Program-made: the position numbers and the translations under genes
The notes under the pieces: model-generated
Databases searched by the model: none
Seen by the model: only the letters and a program-made list of their open reading frames with translations
What the model was told of the DNA's origin: nothing
Shown here: piece by piece, positions 7,645 to 15,189 of the stretch
How positions within the stretch are numbered: position 1 is the stretch's first letter
Layout: each line of letters starts with the position of its first letter
From: Bacteroides sp. CAG:530
GTDB taxonomy: Bacteria > Bacteroidota > Bacteroidia > Bacteroidales > Bacteroidaceae
Reading direction: 5' to 3'
DNA: 19,213 bases
NCBI GenBank assembly: GCA_000434735.1
Contig: FR881253.1
Location: 1-19,213 of the forward strand

Positions 7645-7673
7645 ATTACTTCTGTAAATTATAGTTCGATACA

Positions 7674-9236
7674 TTAAATTTCTCTTTTAGGAGCCAACGG
7701 ATTTTGTTCCAGCGCCTTGTTCTGCTCCAGTGTTTCTTCGTCTATAGGCATGGTGTACGATGCATCGTTCTTTTGCAGCGTAAAAGTCTGTCCAGCCCAT
7801 GTGTGAGTAATCTTAGGCATACCGTAGCGTCTTAAATCGAACCAGCGCTGACCTTCGAAGCATAGCTCCTTGCGTCGTTCATTACGCACAAAGTTAATTA
7901 ATTCTTCGCCCGAAAGTTCCGATGGAGCTACGAACTTATCTGTTTCGTAACGTTTTGACAGCAATGTCTTCATCGCTTCTATTGCGTCCTGTGTTTCTCC
8001 CGATTCGGCTGCGGCTTCTGCCAGATTCAGATAAGCCTCGCTCAGGCGGAAACTAAGAGCCATGTTGCTGCTGCTTCCTGGAGCTCCGGTAGCTGTTATC
8101 TTGAATTTGCCAAATACAGTATAAGAGTTGCTGATGAACTGGTTGTCGTTATTATCCCATTCTTTTACTATGTATCTGTCTTTACGCAAATCGCCGTCAG
8201 CGAAACTGTTCAGCAACTCGTCGGATGCTATGAAGAGGTCGCGGTTATAGGTTATTTTCATTCCCCACCAAGGGTCTTCTTCCGATTTTGAAACATAGTC
8301 TGAGCTATTCGACATGAAGTCGCTTATTTTTCCGTACAGCCAGATAGCTTCCGGATTATCGATAGATGTAAACGTGTAATAAGGCTCAGAACGTGACGGT
8401 TCTGGCAAGTCGTTAAGGTCTAACAGCTTGAACGACCAATCGTTTATTACCTTTTCGGCGTACTTCTTGGCATCTTTCCAATTATTCATATACAGGTATA
8501 CACGCGACTTGAGTAATTCCAGCATAGGCAGGCTTACCAAATAATCGGGTTGATACTGCTTGCTCTTGGGCAGATTGAGGAATAAGTTTTCAGATTCGTT
8601 CAAGTCTTTCAGAATCTGGTCGTATACTTCGGCCACAGTATTTCTTTTCAGCAGAATATTTTCGTCTGGTAGCAGTTCGCTGCTCAATTTCAGAGGTACA
8701 CCCAGCGCTTCTTTATTATAATTATAAGGTGCTCCGTAGTAGTTAACCAACATGAAATAATAGAAACCTCTTAGTGCCAGAGCTTGAGCCTTGACATAAT
8801 TCTTCTCTTCTTCCGAACCGCTTACATCGTCCAAGTAGTCGAGAGCCGCATTTGCTCCAAGAATCAGTTCATAATAACCCTTCCAGATATTAGATACACT
8901 AATACCCTTGTTCTTGCTGAGAACAAACACGTCGGGCTGCCAAGTGAACAGGGCTTTAGTGATTTCAGAATTAGCCTTATTACTTTCATCAAAGTCGTAA
9001 CCATCAGTATATACCTTACAGAACTGAAGGTCGTCATCGAATATATTGGCATACGCCAAGATAGGTTCTCCACCCGAAGATGTAGGGTAGGCTTCTCCAA
9101 TCAACATTTCCTGCAAAGCGTTTATGTCTTTTGGTACATACTCACTTTGTGATTTTGGCTCCAGAAAATCAGAACAAGCCGATAGAGTAAGTAACGCCGT
9201 TCCGAACAGAGCATATATAGTGTTTTTAGTTTTCAT
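7674..9236 (-). CDS. susD: SusD/RagB-family surface nutrient-binding lipoprotein, 520 aa
   Basis: ATG 9236 gives a lipoprotein signal ending LTLSAC, with lipid Cys21, followed by SDFLEPKSQ. The longer in-frame start at 9278 would lie in front of the signal and overlap susC. The body is helical and TPR-like: SNIWKGYYELILGANAALDY near 115-135, then AQALALRGFYYFMLVNYYG. The C-terminal SusD signature is clear: RRKELCFEGQRWFDLRRYGM and NPLAPKREI at the end. SusD proteins cap the SusC barrel at the cell surface and hand ligand into it. There is no adjacent glycan enzyme, and the downstream genes have protease and thioredoxin folds, so a peptide ligand is more likely than a glycan, as in RagB-type systems. 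It starts 19 bp after the susC stop. The symbol is a family name, not a claim of starch use. Confidence 0.93.
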   Translation of the reverse strand: MKTKNTIYALFGTALLTLSACSDFLEPKSQSEYVPKDINALQEMLIGEAYPTSSGGEPILAYANIFDDDLQFCKVYTDGYDFDESNKANSEITKALFTWQPDVFVLSKNKGISVSNIWKGYYELILGANAALDYLDDVSGSEEEKNYVKAQALALRGFYYFMLVNYYGAPYNYNKEALGVPLKLSSELLPDENILLKRNTVAEVYDQILKDLNESENLFLNLPKSKQYQPDYLVSLPMLELLKSRVYLYMNNWKDAKKYAEKVINDWSFKLLDLNDLPEPSRSEPYYTFTSIDNPEAIWLYGKISDFMSNSSDYVSKSEEDPWWGMKITYNRDLFIASDELLNSFADGDLRKDRYIVKEWDNNDNQFISNSYTVFGKFKITATGAPGSSSNMALSFRLSEAYLNLAEAAAESGETQDAIEAMKTLLSKRYETDKFVAPSELSGEELINFVRNERRKELCFEGQRWFDLRRYGMPKITHTWAGQTFTLQKNDASYTMPIDEETLEQNKALEQNPLAPKREI

Positions 9237-9255
9237 ATCTTTATTATCTTTTGTT

Positions 9256-11079
9256 TTAGAAACCAATATTAAATCCAATAGAATAGCTATGCGGATAAAC
9301 GCTATTGTTCAACTCTGGGTCGAAGCCGTTGAAGCGTTTGCTGGCTATCACGAAGATATTATCCATATTGAAGTTGAGTGCAAAAGAATGCACAAACATT
9401 TTCTTGCAGAGCTCGCGAGGCATTTGCCATGACAAGCCGATGTTACGGCAGCGCAAGAACGAGCTGCTTACAACCAGTGCGTCCGACATTTCCCACAATG
9501 GAATAGGATATGAAGTATCTTTGTTTGGCAAGCCGATAATGGTTGCTCCGGCACGTGGCAGGGCAGGGATGTTGGTGTATGCTTCATCGCCTGGCTGTTT
9601 CCAGCGGTCCAAGAGGTCTCGGTTTACATTAGAATACGGATCGGGCATGTAGTATGAGCTGGCGAATTCAGAGAACGGTGATGTAAGGCGTTTCTTTCCG
9701 CCGAGTAGCAGAGATAAGCTACTGTTTAATGTTACCGATTTGTAGCGGAAGCTCAAGCTCAAACCACCGGTGAAATACGGGTCTCTCTGTCCTGAGTAAA
9801 CCAAATATGTAGTGGGGTCAATCTTCTTGTTGCGCTGTTCTTCGGGTACATCTAAGTTGTTGAATGTAGGTTCTCCGTTTGTTCCGTTCAGTCCGGCGAA
9901 AGAATAAGACCAGAATCCGCTCAGTGGATATCCTTCTTTTAAGATGATGTCCGAACGTCCGCTCAAGTATGCGCTTGCGTTCACTTCTGTATTGCTCTGT
10001 CCTCCCTTATTCCAGTTTTTAGAAGCATTAAGGCTGACATTCAGCGCATAGTCTTTTTTCTGTATAGGCGAGAAACTCAACGTATATTCAAGTCCTCGGT
10101 TATGAATGATACCGCCGTTTCGTCTCATTGACAGCATTCCGTATTCGAATGGCAAGTCTTGAGAGATAATGGCGTTAGAACGGCGGGTATAGTATTCTAC
10201 ATTCATGAAGAATTTGTTGAATAAGCTAAGGTCTATACCAAAGTTCCATGTCTTGGTTCTTTCCCATGACAAATTAGGGTTAGGAATTTGCGAAATGGTA
10301 GAGTAGTAGCGGTTATAAACCTCCTTAACGGTTCCTTGTGTCAAGATCAAATCCGGACTTAAGCGAGTCAAAGCGTTACCTTGAATACCGTAAGTGGCAC
10401 GGATATTCAAATCGGTTATCCATTTCAGGTGTTTCTTGATGAATTCTTCTTCAGAAGCTCTCCAAGAGAAACCGAACGAGTAAGTAGGGTCAAAACGATG
10501 GTTGGTATCTTGTCCGAAACGGTTGGATGCGTCGTTACGTACGTTGGCATTCACTACATAACGGTTCATAAACGAATAAGCGAATGTAGCGAAGAACGAT
10601 AAGTAATTGTCGGTAACGTTTGTTTTGCTCCAATGTCCAGAATACAGTTCTTCCAAAATACCCCATCCGCTTTGTCCTGAGCCAGTGATAGGCTGGAAGT
10701 CGGATAATGTAGTCGGTCGCAAAATTACTTCTCCACGGTCGGGAGCATATCCCCACATTGTATGTCCGAGGCTCTTGTTTGTAGAAGAACGAAGCTCCAT
10801 ACCTATCAAGGCATTCAAGCGGTTGTTTTGGTCGAACGCTTTGCTGATAAGTATCTTGTTCTGGATGTTATAAGAAGACTGACGTCCGTCGTTGTTGTAC
10901 AGTTCTCCTCCAAACGGAAGTACAGCGGCTTTGAATTCCGCACTTCCCGGAGTTACTGAGTTATAGTCATATCCACGATATTTCTGGGCAATGTAGTAGG
11001 TCTGTTCTGTCATATACGATTCGCTGTTGCTGCTCGTATTGCTGTATCCGCCTGTAAACTGATAAGACAACCAATCCAA
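9256..11079 (-). CDS. susC: SusC/RagA C-terminal barrel part, downstream of amber codon
   Basis: This is the C-terminal half of the TonB-dependent transporter, 607 residues counted from the TTG at 11079, most of the 22-strand beta barrel. It has typical features: NVRNDASNRFGQDTNHRFDP, SFGFSWRASEEEFIKKHL, LNIRATYGIQGNA, and ITTYLVYSGQRDP-like loops (TTYLVYSGQRDPYFTGGLS). It ends in a C-terminal strand, SYSIGFNIGF, with the terminal aromatic needed for outer-membrane insertion. It is in exactly the same frame as the N-terminal half, with two codons between the TAG and the TTG. It has no signal peptide of its own, so alone it could not be exported. It makes sense only as one gene with the upstream part (about 1189 codons in all). 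The coding frame is otherwise clean, which suggests a very recent nonsense change, a sequencing error, or readthrough. Confidence 0.85.
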   Translation of the reverse strand: MDWLSYQFTGGYSNTSSNSESYMTEQTYYIAQKYRGYDYNSVTPGSAEFKAAVLPFGGELYNNDGRQSSYNIQNKILISKAFDQNNRLNALIGMELRSSTNKSLGHTMWGYAPDRGEVILRPTTLSDFQPITGSGQSGWGILEELYSGHWSKTNVTDNYLSFFATFAYSFMNRYVVNANVRNDASNRFGQDTNHRFDPTYSFGFSWRASEEEFIKKHLKWITDLNIRATYGIQGNALTRLSPDLILTQGTVKEVYNRYYSTISQIPNPNLSWERTKTWNFGIDLSLFNKFFMNVEYYTRRSNAIISQDLPFEYGMLSMRRNGGIIHNRGLEYTLSFSPIQKKDYALNVSLNASKNWNKGGQSNTEVNASAYLSGRSDIILKEGYPLSGFWSYSFAGLNGTNGEPTFNNLDVPEEQRNKKIDPTTYLVYSGQRDPYFTGGLSLSFRYKSVTLNSSLSLLLGGKKRLTSPFSEFASSYYMPDPYSNVNRDLLDRWKQPGDEAYTNIPALPRAGATIIGLPNKDTSYPIPLWEMSDALVVSSSFLRCRNIGLSWQMPRELCKKMFVHSFALNFNMDNIFVIASKRFNGFDPELNNSVYPHSYSIGFNIGF

Positions 11080-11085
11080 GATGTC

Positions 11086-11088
11086 CTA
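11086..11088 (-). other. In-frame amber codon splitting SusC
   Basis: Reading through, the protein would be SASLDLK-(TAG)-DILDWLSYQFTGG. The flanks are typical barrel strands and there is no frame change, so one base accounts for the break. A Tyr (TAT/TAC) or Trp (TGG) codon one step from TAG would suit a barrel strand here. True TAG stops occur elsewhere in the window (18446-18448 and 1290-1292), so TAG is not generally reassigned. Confidence 0.9.
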
Positions 11089-12825
11089 CTTCAAGTCTAA
11101 TGATGCCGAAAGGTGGGTAGAGCTTGAAGAGGCGCTACTGTTGTTTCTTTCATTTATGAAGTTATAGCCCAGTGACTGTACGTTGTCATTATAATCATAA
11201 GTCGCAGTTTTCTGGTAGAATACATCAGGGTTGATAATTCTGTTTGTAGTAGTGGCATAATCCATTGGGGCTACTCCACCGGCAAATCCTTTATTTGTGC
11301 TTACGCTACCGTTAAGTGCGGCGTTGATGGTAAGTTTCTGAACAGGACGCATGGTCAAGGCGATGCGGCCTGTCATACGTTCGCTGCTGTTTCCTATTTC
11401 CTGTCCGTCGCTTTTGCTGTAGCCTACTGAAGTAGAATAGCTGAACTTGTTTGTTCCGCCCGAGATACTCAGGTTGTGGTTATGACTGAATGAGCGGCGG
11501 GTAAGCAACTTGAACCAGTCGGTATTTTGTGTTTCCAGCTGACCGCGTTGGGCTATAAATTCTTCGGCGGAGATATCGTGTTCCAGATACATGCGCAGCA
11601 AGCCTTCGTAAGTATAAGGTTGCTTGATGGGTTCTTTGGCGAACGATGTTCCCCAGTTGAATGCTTCTTGCGAGAACTGTACTCTTTCTTTAGAGTTCAT
11701 ATAATTGAATTGTTCATAGTTAGGACGGCTGCCAATCACGAAATTGGCGGTATAGTTCACGCTCAGTCGGTCGGTAGTATTCTTCTTGGTAGTGATTTCT
11801 ATTACACCGTTAGATGCTTTAGAACCGTAGATAGCAGTAGCCGACGCATCTTTCAGAATGGTGATATTCTCAATGTCAGACGGGTTCAACCACGAAATTT
11901 GGTTACCTATAATATCCTTCAGGTCGCCAGTCATAGAGTTGCTGGTTTCCAGTGTCAACGGGTCTTCCTGAATTATACCGTCTATTACCCACAGCGGGTC
12001 TTGGTTTCCTAATAAGGTGCTGGTACCGCGAATCTGAATCTTAGGTGCTGTACCCACACGGCTGCTGGTGTTGGTTACCACCATACCTGCTACACGTCCT
12101 TGCAGCATCTGGTCGATAGTTGTAAACGAAGGCATTATCACATCTTTAGCTTTCACTGTGGTGATAGAACCCACCAAGTCGCGACGCTTTATGTTTTGAT
12201 ATCCAGTTACAACTACTTCTTCCATTTCGGTGCCTACACCGCTCTTTAGAGTAACGTTGATGTTGTTTTTTCCGGCATAGCGAACCGTTTTCTTCTCCAT
12301 ACCGATAAATGAATAAGTCAGAATCAATCCTTTTTGTGCAGGAATGGTCAGTGTGTATCGTCCATCCATGCCGGCAATGGCTCCGTCTTTAGAGCCTCGT
12401 GCCGTAACGGTAGCTCCAGGTAATGCTTCTCCTTCAGCATCGTGTACCCAACCGCTGATAGTTACTTGTTGGCTTTGCTTTTTCTTGATGACAATCTTCT
12501 TGTCGATAATTTCATAGGTCAGGTTTGTACCTTCCAGACATTCGTCCAAAATTTCTGAAACGGTTTTATTCTTGCCGCGAAGGGTAATGTCTTTTACTCC
12601 GGCCACATCTTTTTGGGTATACACAAAAACATAGTTGGTACGGTTCTGAATGTACCAAATTGTCGACTCCAAAGTCTCTCCTTTAAAATCGATGGAGATT
12701 CTTTGATTTTCTTGCGCCTGTATGGATAGCGCAGAAAGGAAGAACGCGCATAGCAGGCATAACTTTGCGAAAGTACCGCTTGCATACGACAGTGTTCTTG
12801 ACAGAAGTTTTGTTCGTTTATTCAT
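11086..12825 (-). CDS. susC: SusC/RagA N-terminal part (STN, carboxypeptidase-like and plug domains), ends at in-frame TAG
   Basis: This is the first gene of the operon. Residues 1-38 are a long signal peptide (ending SIQA-Q). Residues about 42-113 form an STN (secretin/TonB N-terminal) domain, the module that talks to FecR anti-sigma factors. About 120-195 is the CarboxypepD_reg-like beta sandwich (GWVHDAEGEALPGATVTARG). A TonB-box-like stretch (EEVVVTGY) is followed by the plug (about 205-345), with DQMLQGRVAGMVVT, IRGTSTLLGNQDPLWVIDG and ASATAIYGSKASNGVIEITT. The first barrel strands follow, then translation stops at TAG 11088-11086. Energised by TonB-ExbBD, an intact SusC would import ligand delivered by SusD. 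The truncated 579-aa product would lack most of the barrel and could not form a channel. Confidence 0.9.
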   Translation of the reverse strand: MNKRTKLLSRTLSYASGTFAKLCLLCAFFLSALSIQAQENQRISIDFKGETLESTIWYIQNRTNYVFVYTQKDVAGVKDITLRGKNKTVSEILDECLEGTNLTYEIIDKKIVIKKKQSQQVTISGWVHDAEGEALPGATVTARGSKDGAIAGMDGRYTLTIPAQKGLILTYSFIGMEKKTVRYAGKNNINVTLKSGVGTEMEEVVVTGYQNIKRRDLVGSITTVKAKDVIMPSFTTIDQMLQGRVAGMVVTNTSSRVGTAPKIQIRGTSTLLGNQDPLWVIDGIIQEDPLTLETSNSMTGDLKDIIGNQISWLNPSDIENITILKDASATAIYGSKASNGVIEITTKKNTTDRLSVNYTANFVIGSRPNYEQFNYMNSKERVQFSQEAFNWGTSFAKEPIKQPYTYEGLLRMYLEHDISAEEFIAQRGQLETQNTDWFKLLTRRSFSHNHNLSISGGTNKFSYSTSVGYSKSDGQEIGNSSERMTGRIALTMRPVQKLTINAALNGSVSTNKGFAGGVAPMDYATTTNRIINPDVFYQKTATYDYNDNVQSLGYNFINERNNSSASSSSTHLSASLDLK

Positions 12826-13164
12826 AATTATTTAGTTATGATAATATAATAGGTGGATTATTTATTCTTGCCTAAATGTCTTATATTGGCTACACGTTGC
12901 CTCGCTGTTCTTAAAGTAAGATGAGTCTTTTTATGGAGGCGTTAAATTATGTTGATAAACATATGTATAAAAAGTCGTACACATAATTGTTTTCAGATTA
13001 ACCTAGTGATACTTGAAATGTTAATTCTAAATCAAGGAGCTTTGTTTTGGCTGCAAAAATTGCCTAAATTCTTGAAATATGCAAATATTTCTTTCAAAAA
13101 TAAAGCAAATGCATTTCGATGGTTTCATAACATGCGGTTATCATCTATGACGAGTAGTTACAAT
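12826..13164 (-). promoter_or_regulatory. Long non-coding upstream region and probable leader of the SusCD operon
   Basis: About 340 bp between the SusC start and the aspartate aminotransferase terminator contain no credible gene. It is AT-rich. On the minus strand it holds one exact -7 type box, TATTTTTG (13102-13095), and a perfect 7-bp dyad GAAATAT-gcaa-ATATTTC at 13074-13091 just downstream of it. If this promoter is used, the leader would be about 265 nt. No clear TTTG -33 box is present, so the start site is uncertain. Confidence 0.4.
13074..13091. promoter_or_regulatory. Perfect inverted repeat, candidate operator of the SusCD operon
   Basis: GAAATAT, spacer GCAA, ATATTTC: a perfect 7-bp dyad beside the candidate -7 box at 13095-13102 and thus near a possible transcription start. 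It could be a repressor or activator site. AT-rich dyads arise by chance, so the evidence is positional only. Confidence 0.3.
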
Positions 13165-13200
13165 AAAAAAAGGTGCATCGTTCATCACGACACACCTTTT
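13165..13200 (-). terminator. Intrinsic terminator of the aspartate aminotransferase operon
   Basis: On the minus strand AAAAGGTG (13200-13193) pairs with CACCTTTT (13175-13168). There is a further 4-bp inner stem after a 2x2 mismatch, and the T run continues to 13165. It lies 31 bp after the aminotransferase stop codon and separates that cluster from the SusCD operon. Confidence 0.75.
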
Positions 13201-13230
13201 GTGGCTTATTTAGCAATATTCTTATTCTGA

Positions 13231-14424
13231 TTATTTCAGTTTTGCTAAAGTTTCTTTGATACGGCGCATTGCTTCTACAATGTTTTCGTCAGAAGTAGCG
13301 TAGCTCATGCGGATGCACTCAGGAGCACCGAATGATGTACCACCAACGCAAGCCACATGTCCTACTTCGAGCAGGTACATTGCCAAATCGTCAGCGTTGT
13401 TTATTACGCGGTCGCCATCCTTCTTTCCGTAGAATGAATCACATTTAGGGAACAAGTAGAAAGCTCCTTGCGGGAAGTTGACTTCGAATCCTGGGATTTC
13501 TTTAGCCAATTTCACGATAAGGTCGCGACGGCGTTCGAATGCCTTACGCATTTCTTCTACAGGTTCTTGAGTACCGGTATAAGCTGCTTCTGCCGCTTTC
13601 TGAGATACAGAGCATGGGCCCGAAGTATACTGACCTTGCAGTTTATTGATACCCTTAACAATCCATTCCGGTCCGGCTACGAAACCTATACGCCATCCAG
13701 TCATGGCATAAGCCTTAGATACACCGTTTACAATAACCACTCTGTCTCTTATTTCTTCGAACTGAGCGATGCTTTGGTGCTTACCGATGTAGTTAATGTG
13801 TTCGTAGATTTCGTCGGCTATTACGATAACGCGTTCGTGCTTAGCCAATACCTCTGCCAAACCAGCCAATTCTTCTTTGCTATAAACAGAACCGGTAGGG
13901 TTAGACGGAGAGCAGAGAATCAACACGCGAGTCTTCGGAGTGATGGCAGCTTCGAGCTGAGCAGGAGTAATCTTGAAGTCCTGATCAATACCAGCGCGTA
14001 CTATTACAGGAGTACCTTCAGCCAATTTCACCATTTCTGGGTAGCTTACCCAGTAAGGAGCCGGCACGATTACTTCATCGCCCTTGTTTACCAATGCCAT
14101 GATGGTGTTACAAACAGATTGTTTTGCACCATTGGCACAGCTAATCTGTGCGGCAGTGTATTCCAGTCCGTTTTCGTTCTTCAGTTTTGCAACGATAGCA
14201 TTGCGCAATGCTGGGTATCCAGCTACTGGCGAGTAGCGTGAGTAGTTCTCATCGATAGCTTTCTTTGCAGCTTCTTTAATGTGATCCGGTGTATTGAAAT
14301 CGGGTTCACCTACACTCAAGTTGATTACGTCAACTCCTTGAGCCTTTAATTCGCCGCTCTTTTGCGACATAGCCAATGTTGCCGAAGGCGACAGGCTGTT
14401 CAAACGATCTGAAAGTTGGTTCAT
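13231..14424 (-). CDS. aspC: PLP-dependent aspartate aminotransferase (class I, subgroup Ib), 397 aa
   Basis: The full-length fold type I aminotransferase transfers the amino group of aspartate to 2-oxoglutarate using pyridoxal phosphate, in the cytosol. Visible landmarks are NLSVGEPDFNTP (35-46), YSPVAGYPALR (64-74), SPSNPTG (172-178), VIADEIYEHI (201-210, with the PLP-ring Asp204 and Tyr207), and SKAYAMTGWRIG (236-247), whose Lys237 forms the Schiff base. CIRMSYATS near the C-terminus holds the substrate-carboxylate arginine. Length is normal for the Thermus/Bacillus-type (Ib) enzyme rather than the E. coli Ia type. It starts 37 bp after the YccA-like gene and is the last gene before the terminator at 13165-13200. 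Related subgroup Ib enzymes may accept other amino acids or prephenate, so exact specificity is not certain. Confidence 0.9.
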   Translation of the reverse strand: MNQLSDRLNSLSPSATLAMSQKSGELKAQGVDVINLSVGEPDFNTPDHIKEAAKKAIDENYSRYSPVAGYPALRNAIVAKLKNENGLEYTAAQISCANGAKQSVCNTIMALVNKGDEVIVPAPYWVSYPEMVKLAEGTPVIVRAGIDQDFKITPAQLEAAITPKTRVLILCSPSNPTGSVYSKEELAGLAEVLAKHERVIVIADEIYEHINYIGKHQSIAQFEEIRDRVVIVNGVSKAYAMTGWRIGFVAGPEWIVKGINKLQGQYTSGPCSVSQKAAEAAYTGTQEPVEEMRKAFERRRDLIVKLAKEIPGFEVNFPQGAFYLFPKCDSFYGKKDGDRVINNADDLAMYLLEVGHVACVGGTSFGAPECIRMSYATSDENIVEAMRRIKETLAKLK

Positions 14425-14461
14425 TTTGTATTATAATTTAGAATGTTTGTCTAAGTCTTAT

Positions 14462-15166
14462 TTATTTTCTGTCTCCCAACAGGCGAAGCAAGTATAGGAA
14501 TAAGTTTATAAAGTCGAGATATAAAGTCAATGCACCCAACAAGGCGATTTTCTGTGTTTCTTCTGTCACTTCTATACCATCGGCTGTGAGCAGACGTTTA
14601 ATTTTCTGCGAGTCGTAAGCCGTTAGTCCTACAAACAATATTACCCCTACGTACGTGATAATCATTTGCAGCATGGAGTTCTGCCAGAACATACTTACCA
14701 AAGTAGCTATGATTAATCCTATCAGCGCCATGAGGCAGATGTTTCCGATGCGTGTAAGATCAGACTTGGTGACATATCCATACAGAGCCATTACTCCGAA
14801 TGTTCCTGCCGCGACAAAGAAGGTTGAAGCTATAGAGCTCATGGTATAGACTAAGAATATGGAAGCCAGGGTAGCGCCATTAAGTATCGAGTAGATAATG
14901 AACATCACTGTAGCCTTGGTAAACGATATGCTGTTGATGCGTGCCGACAGATAAAAAACCACAGCCAGCTCTGCTATAAGCATACCCCATAAAGCCAGTT
15001 TGTTTCCGAAGATGAACGAAATCAGCTGATACGATTGCGCTACATACATTGACACGAAGCCAGTGATAACAAGTGCCAGTGTCATCCATACGTAGACGCT
15101 GCGCAATAAGGTACTTTGTGCCGCTTTAGAGGCATAGTTACCAATTAAGTTTTTTGTTTCTTCCAT
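14462..15166 (-). CDS. Bax inhibitor-1/YccA-family integral membrane protein, 234 aa
   Basis: A seven-helix membrane protein of the TMBIM/BI-1 family. Hydrophobic segments run at about 25-45, 50-75, 84-106, 110-131, 140-160, 165-184 and 208-230. Two family aspartates are in place, Asp185 in LTAYDSQKIKRL and Asp218 in LYLDFINLFLYLLRLLG; in bacterial homologs such a pair forms the pH-sensitive calcium-leak gate. E. coli YccA also modulates the FtsH protease. The role here is therefore membrane homeostasis of an unspecified kind. It starts 23 bp after ribBA and precedes the aminotransferase by 37 bp, so it is probably co-transcribed; no functional link to the neighbours is obvious. Confidence 0.88.
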   Translation of the reverse strand: MEETKNLIGNYASKAAQSTLLRSVYVWMTLALVITGFVSMYVAQSYQLISFIFGNKLALWGMLIAELAVVFYLSARINSISFTKATVMFIIYSILNGATLASIFLVYTMSSIASTFFVAAGTFGVMALYGYVTKSDLTRIGNICLMALIGLIIATLVSMFWQNSMLQMIITYVGVILFVGLTAYDSQKIKRLLTADGIEVTEETQKIALLGALTLYLDFINLFLYLLRLLGDRK

Positions 15167-15189
15167 AACACAGTTGTTTTGTTGTTGTT

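Noticed and set aside
9237..9278. Longer SusD start at 9278
   Set aside because: It would overlap the susC end and put 14 residues in front of a textbook lipoprotein signal that begins at 9236.
11086..11088. Genome-wide reassignment of TAG to an amino acid
   Set aside because: The START-like gene ends properly at TAG 18448-18446 and the small ORF at TAG TGA 1290-1295, so TAG works as a stop here; only local suppression or mutation remains.
11527..12012. 161-aa plus-strand open frame
   Set aside because: Antisense to the SusC plug domain, with no protein-like motifs.
12949..13230. 93-aa plus-strand open frame in the SusC upstream region
   Set aside because: It runs through the aminotransferase terminator, has AT-driven composition and no recognisable motif or start signal.
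13468..14241. 257-aa plus-strand open frame
   Set aside because: It lies wholly antisense to the well-supported aspartate aminotransferase, has low-complexity composition rich in Phe, Ser and Arg, and shows no domain; it is a shadow frame.
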